In this document: piece by piece, positions 11,229-23,380 of the stretch | How positions within the stretch are numbered: the stretch's first letter is position 1 | Layout: every line of letters begins with the position of its first letter | Program-made: the position numbers and the translations under genes | Notes under the pieces: generated by a model | Databases searched by the model: none | What the model was told of the DNA's origin: nothing | What the model saw: only the letters and a program-made list of their open reading frames with translations | Assembly: GCA_963930645.1 (NCBI GenBank) | Contig: OZ005648.1 | Location: 198,097,542-198,161,541, forward strand | Source: Salticus scenicus | Lineage: Eukaryota > Arthropoda > Arachnida > Araneae > Salticidae | Direction of reading: 5' to 3' | DNA length: 64,000 bases

Positions 11229-11344
11229 CTTGGTCCATATGAGTGCAGGCGGTGGCGTACCTTCTGCTTCGCAAGGCAAAGACACAGATTCTCCGACTTT
11301 CACATACACGACATCAGGTGGTTTTCTTTTAAAATGAGGCGGAG
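11229..11344 (-). CDS. tutl: turtle/IGSF9-family protein, exon for start of Ig domain 2
   Basis: A 116-bp internal exon preceded on the minus strand by TTTTCAG and followed by GTAAGT. It supplies two bases that complete a codon begun in the exon at 19770-20105, then 38 codons ending in phase 0. The peptide begins APPHF and contains DVVYVKVGESVSLPC, EAEGTPPPALIW and TK. C in SLPC and W in LIW are the first cysteine and core tryptophan of an Ig fold, so the rest of Ig domain 2 must lie on a later exon outside what I can find. From knowledge of the family, turtle/IGSF9 proteins are single-pass neuronal adhesion molecules with five Ig and two FNIII domains, acting in dendrite and axon patterning. 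The assignment to turtle rather than another IGSF9-like paralogue is likely but not proven. Confidence 0.85.
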
Positions 11345-14300
11345 CTGAAAAGAAAGGAAGACTTTATATCTTTCTCTTGCATTCTAAAAGTATTTAACAA
11401 ACACTTGTTTAATAAACAAATTACACTGCTCGGCATGAAAATTGCTTCTGACACCAATTCAGCATATTCTTATGTAAAATGACCTTCTGAAAATATGACG
11501 CCTATTTTGCCCTATCACCCACAGTTTTTTAGGAATCCCTTTTTTTAAAAAACAATTTTTCGGTTATTTTATGGCTATAAATTTGATTTTTAGGAGGGGC
11601 GAGGATTATTTTAACCGTTAAGTATCTTCTGAGGGTCTACAGAGTTGGAAAATTCTAAAACATGGACATTTGTGACAAGAGTATTTTTTATTTTTTATTT
11701 TTTTTTTTTAGGGGGGGGGGGAATTTGCCACTGAAATTATGCATTACATATCTTATATTTTTTTAATCTGTTATTAATGTTATTTTTTAAACTTTATATA
11801 TATTTTTTGTTTTTATGTGTTAAATTAATTATTTTTCATTCTTCAAATCAAATTCATGGTCATAAAATTATCAACAAGGAAAGAAATTGCGGGAGGGGTT
11901 GGTGTATCTAGAAAACGGTGGGTGACTGGGCAAAATGGGAGTTATATTCGGATTCAGGAGGTCATTTTTCATAAGAATCAGCAAGAATGGAATCAGATCT
12001 CGAAAACAAAATTTTTTTTGCAGAGCAGTGTTATAATAAGAAAGTATTTCTTAAAAAGAGAAATACATATATTCTACGATAATTAAATTATTTTAAATTT
12101 TGTTGTTTTAAAAATCGATAAAAAACCCATAGTGATAATAAGATTATTTTAACAAATAACGACTAAAAAATTACTTAAAGAAACTTTAAAAATTTCTTCA
12201 TTAATCACGTCCCGCTTTTTTAACTTTTTTTTTTAAATCCTAGTTCTGAAATCGCAACTTTTAACCCATTTTCCATAATACACCCATATGACTTATGATT
12301 TAAAGGGTCAGAGTCAGCAGAATGGGGCTATAGCCAATGCGGCTTTTGACAATATTTCATCCAATGGCGAGTAATTTACTGCTGTCTAGACTAAAAAATT
12401 TGGTATTAGCTCAAAACAACTGTGTTAAAAATTGATGTTTCTGTTATAAAAATATTGTAACTTTAATCACAGACATTATTGAAATCAATTTCTACTTTTT
12501 GAAAAAACATGGTCTTCCTTTTCCAATATTTATTGATAGAACTGATTATTTAATCAGAAAGAGCATTTCTTTCTAATATGCATGAAAAAAAAAATGTGAT
12601 AATTGTTGATATGATGGCTCAGTTTAATGAAACTCTGAGAGTAAAAAAAAAAAAAAAAAAAAAAATTAGCAATACTTTTCCACGTGTTATTTAGGAATGG
12701 TAATTTTTGCTACTATATACAGCACATATTAAAGAGCCAAACAGAATTTTTACGCACTGCTACACTTTTTTTAAATCACTTTAAGTATCTATTATGCAAG
12801 GCTGCCATATGTAACTTTAAAAAAAAAATATTTTCATGCCACTATTTCCATAATATAAAATTTATAATAAATTTACACAGGCAAAGTGTAGATTTACCAG
12901 CAAAAATATATTATAAATTTTATTTTTTGGAAATAGGGGTACGAAAAGAATAATAGTAATAAAAAAAGTCGCGTGTGGCAGCCCTGTATGTATATTTTGT
13001 GAATTATTCCTACAATCATTTCCTAAAGTAATAATAAAAGGGTTTTTAAGTTACATAATTCTCGACATACAACGTTTCGAGTTTGTAATGCTCACAATGT
13101 TGCTAAATTTGGACAATGCTGCTGATTACAATTTTTCTCGTAATATGAAGTTCATTTACTTTCTGTGTTACACTACTCCCGCTTTGTGACCCATGTAAGT
13201 GAATGTATCGTTCATGGACTCTTAAGGGTTTTTCATGCCTTGCCTTTTAATGCAAGCCAGAAGGTAAATATTGACTCTCCAAGATTTTTGGAGGTTCATT
13301 ACTAAATCGTTAGAATACATCGCTTTTTGACAAGTATAAAGTAGGTAATCAAACTGGAATGTTTCTGGAAATTGTCTACGGTTTGTGTATAATTTCCATG
13401 AGTTTGTGGAGTTCCTTGAATTTCTGTGTTAGTACAGAGAACAGCAGAGTTTATGTATATTCTGTGTTACAATTATAGAACTTTGTTCGTGTGAGTAAGT
13501 GACAAAATTTAAGTTCCAAACTACAAAATGAAGTTCTATTTTTATTACAGGAATTGCAGAAATAAAAATATGTCGTAAACTGAGTACCCGCTTCTTTCCT
13601 CTCGAATAGTTAAAATTTTGATAAAATTCATTGAATGGAAAAAAAAAAAAAAAAAGCTTGCAGTTTAGCTTTCAGTAGTAATTTAAGTCTCATATTAATT
13701 TGAGTCGTTTTACGAAGATAATGAAGTTAATTATATATACAATTATTTACATATCCTAGTAAAATATATAGTATAAACGCTTTATACGCTGATAAAATAA
13801 AATGTTGATGTAACTGAAATCTGTTTCACACATTTTACCAAAATAACTGATTTCATGAACGATCATAAATGTTCAATTATTTTTACACAGTTTTCTTGTT
13901 ATTTAATAATTTTCTCGAGACTTAAAAAGTTGCTAATCGCCTCTTATAGTTTTAATGTATGCTTAACTTTGGCACAAATTCAAAAATTTTGATAAAACCA
14001 ATGAAAAATTTTAATGGAATCATTACATTCTCAAGATAAATTATCCGAGTAAGTGATACTGAAATTTATATTATGCACGGTGACATCGTTATTAATTAAA
14101 ATTAATAAAATACTTGTAACGTTTCGATGCAGGCCTTACTTTTTAAATAAAAAGGTATTAAACGATATTTATTAATTGTATTTTATTCTAGTATAAATCA
14201 TCACAAATGTACACTAGAAGATTTATAAACTAGTATGCTGTGGCCACCACAAGACTTTCTTCTATACTTTCCTATCACTCAGTAACAAGATTAAAATAAT

Positions 14301-14395
14301 AATAATAATAATAATAATAAAATAAAAATAAAAAATACGATTTTTTTTTCAGTTTTTTTTCGTTAAAAGTAAAAAAAATCGATAACTTTGTTTTA
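11345..14395 (-). other. Intron between the two Ig exons, left part
   Basis: AT-rich intronic sequence. Homopolymers occur at about 11696-11720 (T then G), 12642-12664 (A) and 13639-13655 (A). The stretch 13060-13560 is less AT-rich than its surroundings but has no open frame or splice-site pair I trust. (AAT)n is at about 14296-14320. No transposon ends were recognised. Confidence 0.5.
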
Positions 14396-16175
14396 AATTA
14401 TCACAGATTTATAGTTCAACCATTCGTTTTAAAGGTATTGACGAGACCTTTCGAAAGATATCCATCTTGAAAATTTACTCCCCTCGAGGGGAGACTTCCC
14501 CCCCCAGGGGAGGGGGGTGGCGAGGCTCCTACACATACAAAACTTTTTTCCCAGTTGATTATCTCTATTATAAATAATTCTTGTAAATTTCATAATGATT
14601 ACTAAAAAATAATTCTCTTTATGCACATTTATACAAAATTTTGTCCTATATCACCATGTTAAAAATTTAGAAAAAGCGGGATGGCAACGCAACCTGTAAA
14701 ACAATTTTTACCAAAAGTTGATAGGCACTAATTTATGTCAAGGTGCAACTACATACCAATTTGTATGAAATAGAGGTCTGCACGGGCCGGGTTCGGGCCG
14801 AACTTTTGAATTTGCTCTCGGGCCGGGCCGGGCTCGGGCTTAAAATTTTTTTTCAGGCTCGGGCCGGGCCGGGCTCGGGCTCAGTTTTTTTGTGTATATT
14901 CTGGCCGGGCCGGGCCTGAATGAAATTTTCTCCGGGCCAAACCGGGCCTGAATGAAATTTTCGCTGGGCCGTGTCGGCCCGAATCTTTTTCAGTTTTCCT
15001 CGTTAATCAACGAAAAAGGAAAATGATAAAATATTTCTTCAATCATTTATTTTACGTAATTTTACAGGCTTGTATGTCACATAAATTTCTATTTTGTTAA
15101 AAAAGTGTCTTTAACGTCAATTTAATTGTCTATCAGTCTGTCTGTCCGAAGTCTGATTTTTCGCAAATATTTTTAGCGTGCATCGAAATTAATGTATTTT
15201 ATTTAAAGTAATATTAGATGGTTTCCTATTCAAAATAGTATGCATGTCACTACCAGTTTGCGTACATGTACATAACAAAAGAAGTTAGATACATTACTGT
15301 GTATGAGGGTTTGTTTCTTATGATTTGTTGAGTTTAGGTGGTATAAAGGCTATAAAAATCTTTCCGCTGGAACTTTTTCTCTAAGGCTCCTTTTCCTTTT
15401 CTCCAGTGGACGAAAGTAGCATCATTTTTATCATGGGCAAAAGCAACTTTTCTATTGAATATGGTTGGATTAACATTAAAGTTTTGCTTACCGGAGCACA
15501 TGAAAGATTCGGATACATTATGGTATATAAGAGAAAATGGTTGAAATTGCATTTTCAGTAGTATTAACCATTTTAAATACCTTCCTCTATTGTTTGATGA
15601 ATGCTAATATTTTCGATTTGACTTTCTGTTTGTCTTTGTGCCTTGTCTATAATAATGAATTTCTGTTTAATAAATAGTCTTATAAAATTTCAGCAGTTTT
15701 GTTAAAGAACGTACTATTGTTTGGTTATATAAAACCTCTGCAAAACACATACTAAAAATCTTTTTTATAAAAAGGCATTCTTTTTTTTTTTTTTTTTTTT
15801 TTTTTTTTGTTATTTTACATATTTTTGAATCGGGTCGGGCCGGGTCGGGCCTGATTTTATCGTTTATTGTCCGGGCCGGGCCATAAACCGTTAAAAAATA
15901 AACGGGCCGGGTAAGTAAAGTTTTCGTACGGCCCGGGCCTCGAAATTCCGGCCCGTGCAGACCTCTAGTATGAAATTCTGTGCAGTAGTTCCTGAGATAC
16001 AGTTGCCACAAAACTTTGTCACACACAGACAGACAGACAGACAGACAGACATTTTCTAAAAATGGTCAAATCGTGTTCTACAGCTCTCAAAACATGTAAA
16101 ACCATCAAAAACCCGAGGTCGAAAATTTTTGTGAATCCAATACTTTCTTCTATTGAATATATAAGAAAGTAAAAA
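14396..16175 (+). repeat. HINE-like repeat (family B), split by a hAT element
   Basis: Two halves (14396-14770 and 15968-16175) are interrupted by the hAT element. The left half carries ATAGTTCAACCATTCGTTTTAAAG and AAAGTTGATAGGCACTAATTT. The right half carries TAGTTCCTGAGATACAGTTGC, a (GACA)n microsatellite at 16024-16050, AAATGGTCAAATCGTG, CAAAACATGTAAAACCATC, and a final hairpin with arms ACTTTCTT and AAGAAAGT around CTATTGAATATAT (16140-16172). It aligns throughout with the uninterrupted copy at 37890-38455. A palindrome TCCCCTCGAGGGGA sits at about 14480. Confidence 0.7.
14771..15967. mobile_element. hAT-type non-autonomous element, 1197 bp
   Basis: Perfect terminal inverted repeats: TAGAGGTCTGCACGGGCC at the left, its complement at the right end. 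Flanked by the exact 8-bp duplication GTATGAAA (14763-14770 and 15968-15975). Subterminal blocks are built from repeated GGGCCGGGCC and CTCGGGCT. No transposase frame is present. The interior at about 15060-15345 contains a family A-like segment with a GTCTGTCTGTCC microsatellite, so this element either captured or was hit by another repeat. Joining the flanks restores the host repeat seen intact near 38212-38300. Confidence 0.9.
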
Positions 16176-18166
16176 TAATCATTTCTATCACAGACAGAAA
16201 GACCGACAGTACTTTTATGTAATACCAATAACTCCCCACCCCCTTTTTTTTTTTTAATTTTGCTTTTAAATGCAGCTTAGAGGAATAATATGAATATCTA
16301 ATGCGCCTCACAGATGAATTATAGTCATATGAATAATATGTTTCTTCCATAGTAGATCAGCGAAGCGCGGAAGCCATTTGCCTTCTGTGAAGGATAAACA
16401 ATGCGATGGCCATGTCTCCAGACCACCCTTAGGGATGAGTCCTAAATTGTCGTCTATTGCCCATAGTGTAGCTAGAGCGAGTAGCTCTAGAGCGAGTAAA
16501 ACCCACTCAACTCAACTCAATTCATAGCAGGTCAGATACCTTACACGAACATATTAACTCAACTCAGATAAGTAACATGAAGAATATATAATGCAAATTT
16601 CAAATAACAATAGCATTAATAATAATAATGTCAATAATAATAGTAGTAGTTGTAGTAATATTATCATCAATAATAGTATTTATAAATAGTGATAATAATA
16701 ATGAAGAATAATAATAGTATAATTAATAATAATAATAATTGCTTTAGATTTCATTATGGAAATTCGTAAAAAAGAAACATTTATTATTTGTTGTAATATG
16801 ATGTGCACCTGTCGCATTTGGTACTATTGATTAAATAGCATAATAATTGTTAAAGATATTGCTAAATAAATGATTTAGATTTATATTTCACAAATTTCAG
16901 TGCACTTTAATATAATTGATTTATTGCTTAAACAAGAGCCCTACTTAGCTTTATGAAAAGTAAAACTATATTATTATTATTATTATTTTTTTAAATGAAC
17001 TAAATTAAACATACACAAAGTTATATAACCACTTAATGCAAAAATATCGGTTCAGTAATTCAAACCGATTATAGGAAAATGTCAGTAAATATTTGAATGA
17101 CTGTAATATTCAACAGAAAAGAAGAAAAACAAAAAATAGAAGCTCTGAAAAAATATGAAGGTCATTATAATTCTCAGAATAATATTCAAAATACAATGGA
17201 ACGAGAAAAAATATTTTATTTCTATAACCCAGAAAAATCGCTTGAAAATATTGCATTCATTCAAGATCGTTATCGTTATAAAGAGAAAAATATATTTTAA
17301 ATATGAAATATTTGAATAAAATAGCTAGTTAGGATTTTTGCAACCATCTCTTTGAAAATCCTAGTTATTTTTACTGAATACAATAAGCAGAATATTTTAC
17401 AGTGAACAAACCTTTATGCAAACACTCTATTGAAGTCTTTTTGAATATTTTTCCCCCTATCTATTTTTTCCTATCTCATTTAAATGATGTTTCAAAAAAA
17501 AAAAAAAAAAAAAAGACAGGAAAAATCTGATTCAGAACGGTTTAAAGAATGTAAAAGTTATTTGTATTTCGGTCCAGTGAATTTTCAAGAGTTAATTGGA
17601 GCGTTTTTAAAATAACAAGGATGTTGCATTTTGTATGTGCTTAAAGTATAAATCTCAAATTTTACTGTCATATATTTGTCTGTATTGGTAAATCGTACAT
17701 GATATCAATACATTTGTATATAAGTAATTTTTTTTATCCTTAGAAAAGACGTCAAAGTATTGAAAAGACGTTAAAATGGATGATAACGTAACTGGATAAA
17801 GAATTTGCTCAAATCTCGACAAAGGTTTAAAATTCGGTGTTTGAAAAGAATAAACAATAATTTCTTCCTTCATCAGAAATAATAAGGAACACATTTCTTC
17901 ATAATATAAATAGAAGAGTTTAAATTTTAGAGTAGTTATTGTTATGTTGATAATAATGCCACTCTTCATTTTTTTCCATATAAGAAATAATATAGAAAGA
18001 ATAAAAAGATAAATAAAAAGAGTTGACTTGAGTTATGTGGATTTAATGTCGCACTATAGTTACACAGTGGAAAATGGATGACGGTTTAAATTTGACCCTC
18101 AGGGGAGATCCGGAGAGTTTTATAAAAAGAAAAGTTTTGGTTCTTGAAAAATCGGGATACCTGTTT
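16176..18166. other. Intron sequence with microsatellites
   Basis: Contains A/T-rich trinucleotide repeats (AAT/AGT mix, 16610-16745), A homopolymers (17494-17514) and a less AT-rich block at about 16345-16520 that includes CTAGAGCGAGTAGCTCTAGAGCGAG, a short direct repeat. No exon is recognised. A small SINE-tail-like phrase (GGATTTAATGTCGCACTATAG) occurs near 18039. Confidence 0.5.
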
Positions 18167-18169
18167 TTA

Positions 18170-18435
18170 AAAATTGAGGTTGAGATTAAATGGGTTTACC
18201 GTCGCACTAGAGCTGCACAGTAAGTTATTGGCGATGGTCTTAAGGCAGTATGGAGACACGCCATCACCACTTTGATCTTCCGTTGAGAGGGTGGCTCCTC
18301 CGATTTGGTAACTTCCCTGTAGTGGGAGAACATTGCAGCCATGACGGTTCTTACATGCACCAGTTGCCATTAATGTACACGTCGGTCGTTGGTGGATTGA
18401 ACACTTTGCCAACTAGGCTATCACAGACATTCCAG
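18170..18435 (-). repeat. tRNA-derived SINE (type II)
   Basis: On the minus strand the head reads GATAGCCTAGTTGGCAAAG, a very good A box, and GTGTTCAATCCACC, a good B box, about 25 bp apart. The body follows, ending near a phrase TGCAGCTCTAGTGCGACGG that has relatives at 18045 and in the SINE at 47395. It is a retroposed element lying within the intron, in the same orientation as the host gene. Confidence 0.65.
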
Positions 18436-19769
18436 CTTTTAATGAATTTAAACAAATTGGGATAACTTGAACTTGATTAAAATAATTTAAGAATATGTTT
18501 GTGAATATACTATTGTGTATAATACTATTGTGAATATTCATAGATGTATGTGACATATTGAAACATTGTGATCTTCATAGATATTGCACAGAATTTAATG
18601 AAACTTAATATTTAGTTTGATCTAGTGATAAATTGGTCTGATAAGATTACGACCTGTATATTTTAATTGACAAAATGTTATGTTGAACTTTTTACTATGT
18701 TTAAAAACAGCCAATGTGGCCAATATTGACACCAACAGTCTACAATAGCACCAAAGTTAATATAAAAAAATACTTATTATAAGAAGATACGCAAATTCCG
18801 TCCCATCCATTAAGTTCCGTTTTTATGCGGGTACTTTTCACAACTTTCCTAATTTTTGAATATTAGCTCTCTCTAGTATAAAATCACACCAAACTTGATA
18901 GTTAATATGATTATTTTATAGATATTAAATTTAGTTTTGATAATTTATCTGAGCCTTATGAATGATATTTAATAATAATAATAATAATAATAATACTGAA
19001 ATCGTATTTTACAAGAAAATGCCAAATGTATATTCGTATAACGAAGATTATGTACGCATGGAGCTAGAGTAATGTAACAAATGTGTGAATGTGGCCGGAA
19101 GCACATGAGTATAATTTAGTTTTCACCATCATATAAATATTAATCATACTTCAACTATTTTATTTGGGTTAGGAGGACGTGATGGGTTGAATTTCATTTA
19201 AAAGAAAATTATGCTGTGTCCCTATCAACACTTTCTTTCCAACCATTCAATAAATTTCTGTACAAGAGTTGTGTTATTTCCAGTATTGCAGTTATTTTAT
19301 GCAAGTGTAGTATTAGATTATTTTGTGGAAGATGGGTATTGCTCTTGTAAATTAAAATATTTGCCGAAATTTAAATATGCAGAAGGCATTTTAATCTCAA
19401 GCAACAAAAGTTATAAAAAAAAAAAAAACTTCATTTTTATTTGTTTGATTCTAATATTACTTTTTGTGATATTTTGTCTACAGGTGTAGAATTTCTTTTG
19501 GTTATTATATTTATACAACAAAATTTGAACTCTATTAATAGATTTTATGACTATTGCAACGGAGCAAGCTGGTATACATGCAACCAAATTTCCTTTATAA
19601 TTGAACTTTGATATTGTCATTAAAAAAAATGAGAACGTTACAGAATTATTTGATCCACTAGTTTGTTCTAATGTTATATCATCGGACAGAAGTAGTTTAC
19701 TTTTGTAAGTTAATTCTTTATGTTTTCGGGTTTTAGTAATCAAGTTAATCTTGCGTAAAATGAACTTAC
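18436..19769 (-). other. Intron sequence, no exon
   Basis: AT-rich with (AAT)n at about 18971-18993. It ends at the 5' splice site of the first Ig exon. The minus-strand open frame that runs on into 19411-19769 is a read-through beyond GTAAGT and is not coding. Confidence 0.6.
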
Positions 19770-20105
19770 CATGCACATCAAGGTGGACCCAAGTTCCATT
19801 TTTAGGTGAATCCGGTGGTCTGTTGAGAAAGTAAACTTTGCATTCGTACCAACCTTGATCACTTTCATGCACATTGGTCAAATTCAAGGAAGCCTGATGT
19901 GCAAGGGACACCCTACCCTCATAGCCGTCCCCCGCGTGGGGCGGGTATCCATCGTACCAGATATAGATAGGTATTTTGATTCCTTGCTTTTGCCACTGAA
20001 TGACGTAAGGTACAGGCTTATTTTCCGGAAACTCGAAGTTGCAACGCAGAATAACGTCTTCACCCAGGTTGGCGGTGAAATGCTCGGGATCGTCCTGAAC
20101 GTATC
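19770..20105 (-). CDS. tutl: turtle/IGSF9-family protein, exon for Ig domain 1
   Basis: A 336-bp internal exon between TTTCAG (acceptor, 20106-20107) and GTAAGT (donor, 19764-19769). Two bases complete an upstream split codon, 111 codons follow, and one base is left for the next exon, exactly what the exon at 11229-11344 needs. The peptide is a full V-type Ig domain: DVILRCNFEFPENKPVPY, then the core tryptophan in VIQWQKQ, then PIYIWYDGYPPHAG, RVSLAHQASLNLTN, and the second cysteine in DQGWYECKV. Ig cysteines are in LRC and YEC. NLT and NGT are possible N-glycosylation sites. Its base composition is far less AT-rich than its surroundings. From memory of the family, the match to turtle (SLNLTN, ESDQGWYECKV, NGTW, HLDVHAPP) is strong. 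The protein would be an extracellular neuronal adhesion receptor. Exons encoding the signal peptide must lie upstream and were not found. Confidence 0.93.
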
Positions 20106-20418
20106 CTGAAAGGTAAAAAACCCGTAATTAGATTTTAATAAGAAATAGAAAAGACTAGATATATCAATCTATGGAGATTTGATTCAAACGAATGAAAATG
20201 AATTAGGCTAAATATTAAAAGAAAGACAAGAATTTGCGTGAATATAGTTGATATTAATCTAAAATTATTAAACTGTAATGAAAACATGGATATAAAAACT
20301 AAAGATACAAGGAAAACAAGTAAAATTATCCGATAATGGGTTTCAAAACAAACTTATCGTGATAACAATCGCAATAATTATAAGTGTTTTTATTAGCTAG
20401 TGGAGCAAATATAAAATA
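20106..20418. other. Intron sequence, no gene
   Basis: AT-rich sequence between the Ig exon and a mariner-type element. The polypyrimidine tract and acceptor for the exon lie at 20106-20118. Confidence 0.5.
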
Positions 20419-20960
20419 CAGGGTGTCCAGAAAAAGGTTTACTGATTTCAAAATTGAATATCTCGAAAACAAAGTATGTCAGAGGGATGAGACAAACTGT
20501 ATACTTATTACGAAAGCTGTAAAAATTGGATACAGGATTTTTGAAAATAGCAACAAAAGTTGCCAACAGATGGCACTGCAAACAATCCCAAGACACTGGA
20601 CGAGCTTGAAGAGGCAATCTCTGGGTTATGCAAGTCCATTTCCATTGACACACTACAGGGAGTGATGGCAAATTTGTTGTTCGTTTATGCCACCTTTGCA
20701 TGGCTAGCGGTGAACATTTTGAACAGATTTCGCGTTGACTCTATGGACTACTTGCGGAAGAACTGCTTTTATTTTCTTTTTCATAACCCTGTACAGTGTA
20801 CAGCGTCATCTGCTGGGAACTTTTGTTACTATTTTCAAAATTCCTGTATGAATTTTTTACAGCTTTCATAATAAATATGGAGCTTGTCTCATCCCGCTAT
20901 TGTTCTTTGTTTTCGAGATATTTAATTTTGAAATCAGTAAGTCCTTTTCTGGACACCCTG
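20419..20960. mobile_element. mariner-type deletion derivative, 542 bp
   Basis: Inverted repeats of roughly 160 bp begin CAGGGTGTCCAGAAAA at each end and share TACTGATTTCAAAATT, ATATCTCGAAAACAAAG and GGGATGAGACAA. Flanked by TA (20417-20418 and 20961-20962). Between the arms sits only a C-terminal transposase remnant (see 20581-20745), so the rest of the gene has been deleted. Confidence 0.85.
20581..20745 (+). pseudogene. mariner-type transposase C-terminal remnant
   Basis: One frame reads NNPKTLDELEEAISGLCKSI, then IDTLQGVMANL, which resembles the end of IS630/mariner transposases (NP-TL-EL--I ... I----L--V--N). It has no catalytic residues, no start and no N-terminal domain. The fit is by eye and rests on about 35 residues. 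Confidence 0.55.
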
Positions 20961-21799
20961 TACATATGAGTCGTTACATAACTATAATTTTTGTTTATAG
21001 TACAAAGTTACGCTTTTAGCTAGAAAAATATTTTGGTGCCAAAAAATAGTCTTAATACTTTTAATGACAGTTATTGTAACGAAGAAGGAATTTAAAAAAG
21101 AATTTATACTTTTAAATGTTGATAATAAACGTTAAAAGGAGTTAACTAATTATAAAAATTTATTGCAGTGTTAAAATACTTTCTATTAAAATAAATATTC
21201 ATATTTATTTTTTTCCATTAAACCATCTCTATCTAGTATTAATTTTTAATTATGTAATGGGAATAAAATTTATTTTATTTTAGACATTTATGATACAAAG
21301 TAAACAAAATCCAAGCCAAATTACGGGCAACGCCCGGCAGTACAGATTCCAGGCAAAGCCCGTTAAAAACATTTGGACCATAAATGATGTATTCCCCGTA
21401 ATTTTAAGTCGTCACAAATAATTACCTTGAATAAAATTCTGTGAATTAAATTAGGAAAAAATAGCTCTTTCATGTCAACAGCTATCTGTATGAATGTATA
21501 AATAATCTCGTTCAACCAATAAAACTACAATTATATTTTCAGTTTTAAGTACGAAATGATTCTTATATGACGTCACTGAAAAGCTAACATTTTACATCTG
21601 AAGGGATTTAACCGTAAAAATACAGTTTGGCGGCATATTTGAGCAAATTACGTAGATTAACAACTTTTGCCCGTAAAAAAATGCCAGTATTAAAAAATTA
21701 TACTTTTATGACATCAATTTAAAGGCTTTGATCGTTAAAAGCTTCCAAACGGCCATTTCCCGTAAAATTATATGGTGAAATCCAGTGATTTTACAATTT
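20961..21799. other. AT-rich sequence, no gene
   Basis: A small GC-richer patch at about 21320-21365 contains ACGGGCAACGCCCGGCAG. I do not recognise it. No gene is seen. Confidence 0.45.
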
Positions 21800-22570
21800 T
21801 TATTTATATTGTAGAGAAGAAATAGTTAAAACTAACTGATATTACTAATACACTCGTAGGGATGTAAAATGTTCAGGCAAACAGACATAATATACAACCA
21901 TAATGAACATGTAGCTATTAGCTCCAAAAAAGTTATTTTATACTATAATGGTTTATTGATAAAACTTGTTTGATGATTAAATAGAGTATGCCGGATTAAG
22001 CAATGAAAACACATACCATTATATGATGGTGAAATCTTTTATTATTACAATGGTAATGTTCTTCTTTTTTTTCAGGAAATAATGATACTCTTATGATTAC
22101 GAAGAACAACAGTATTGACATTTGAAATCAGTACTCCAGTTTAAAGGGCTCTCCATATATCATAAATAAAGAACACGAACAGAATTACTTGAAACGCTGC
22201 GATTTAGTCTTAATGTTTAAGAGTACAACATAATATTCAACAACAAAATCAGAGACATGAATGAAATTTATTGAAATGAGGTCAATGAGGTTTAAGTAAG
22301 AATCTTCTGATTTGAGAACCATAGAATAATTCTTAAAGGCTGAACACTAAAAATGAAAATTTCATTAAGTTTTGGCAACAAAGATAGATGCTTTACAATG
22401 ATCGAAATTTAATCCGTCAGTACGTATTTTAAATGTCTGAATAAATAAAATACATTTTGAAGAATAAATCTAACATTGAAACAAACTATATTATATTGAT
22501 TTGCTTTATAATATTGCTGGTAGTTTGTTTCTATAATAGGAAATGATATCTTAAAATATTTATTTGCACA
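21800..22570. repeat. Diverged direct duplicate, copy 1
   Basis: Aligns in direct orientation with 27370-28170. Shared phrases include TATCATTATATGATGG-type, ACAATGGTAATGTT, ATGATACTCTTATGATTA, AAAATCAGAGACA and GAATCTTCTGATTTGAG. Identity is clearly less than the duplication at 48-64 kb, so this is older. No coding frame is conserved between the two copies. Confidence 0.75.
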
Positions 22571-22919
22571 ATAACAAAGAAAAGTATTTTTTCATTTTTT
22601 ACTTCTTACTTTTATTTTTCTGCGTGTGTGTGTTTCTATGTGTGCCTAAAATGTAAAAGTCTCACACTTCAATTATAACTAAAATATTTTATATTACAGG
22701 AAGTTTTTAAAGCAATTTCAGAGTTAGAAAAGGCTTCATTAAACTTATTTTTAATATGTATTGTCGTTTTGTTCCCGTTACTATATTTATCATTATAAAA
22801 GTACTCCAGATATCTTCCTTATTCACCATAAGTTTTGGCGATAAGTCATGACAGAGAATTATTTCGATTTTCTACTATAATTGTCCTTTGAATCAAAATA
22901 ATAATAATAATAATAAAAA
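22571..22919. other. AT-rich sequence, no gene
   Basis: Contains a GTGTGTGTG tract at about 22624-22632 and (AAT)n at about 22895-22916, directly left of the transposon. Nothing else recognised. Confidence 0.5.
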
Positions 22920-22923
22920 GATA

Positions 22924-23380
22924 GGGTCATTCCATGTCAAATCAACGAAAAAAATATAATTTTTGGACCTTCACATTTCAGATTTACATAATTTTTGGTT
23001 TATAGTTTGTATACATGAAATATATGAAAAATTCAGTTTTTAAAAATTTTTTGGCTCAGCATTTATTTTTTTACAGAATTTTAAAAATGGCCCAAAATGC
23101 CAAAATTGGCAATGTTGTCATTCACATAATGTTTTATAATTCTGTAGTAAATTAAGCTAGAGAGTTCATTTATATCTCATTTTAAAGCTCTTTTTATGGC
23201 GTTTCATATGATATGCAACAATAACTATTTTATTTTATAAAAAATTTTGAATTTTTTTTCAAAAATTTAAAATTTAAATTTTTCAAAAACACCCCTTTTA
23301 ATTTTTTTCGAAAAAATATATGTTTATCATTCACTTATGGGCTACATGTATGCAAAGTTTCAAGATGGAGAAATGATGGG
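22924..23380 (+). repeat. Left terminal inverted repeat of the transposon
   Basis: Matches the right repeat in inverse orientation through its length, including GGCTACATGTATGCAAA near the inner end. Differences are scattered substitutions and small A/T-run length changes. Confidence 0.9.

Noticed and set aside
18167..18465. Open frames on both strands with GC-richer composition
   Set aside because: They overlie a tRNA-derived SINE with A and B boxes, so the composition comes from the SINE.
19411..19769. Continuation of the minus-strand open frame past the Ig1 exon
   Set aside because: GTAAGT at 19764-19769 is a consensus donor, and the next exon joins in phase at that point, so the extension is intron.
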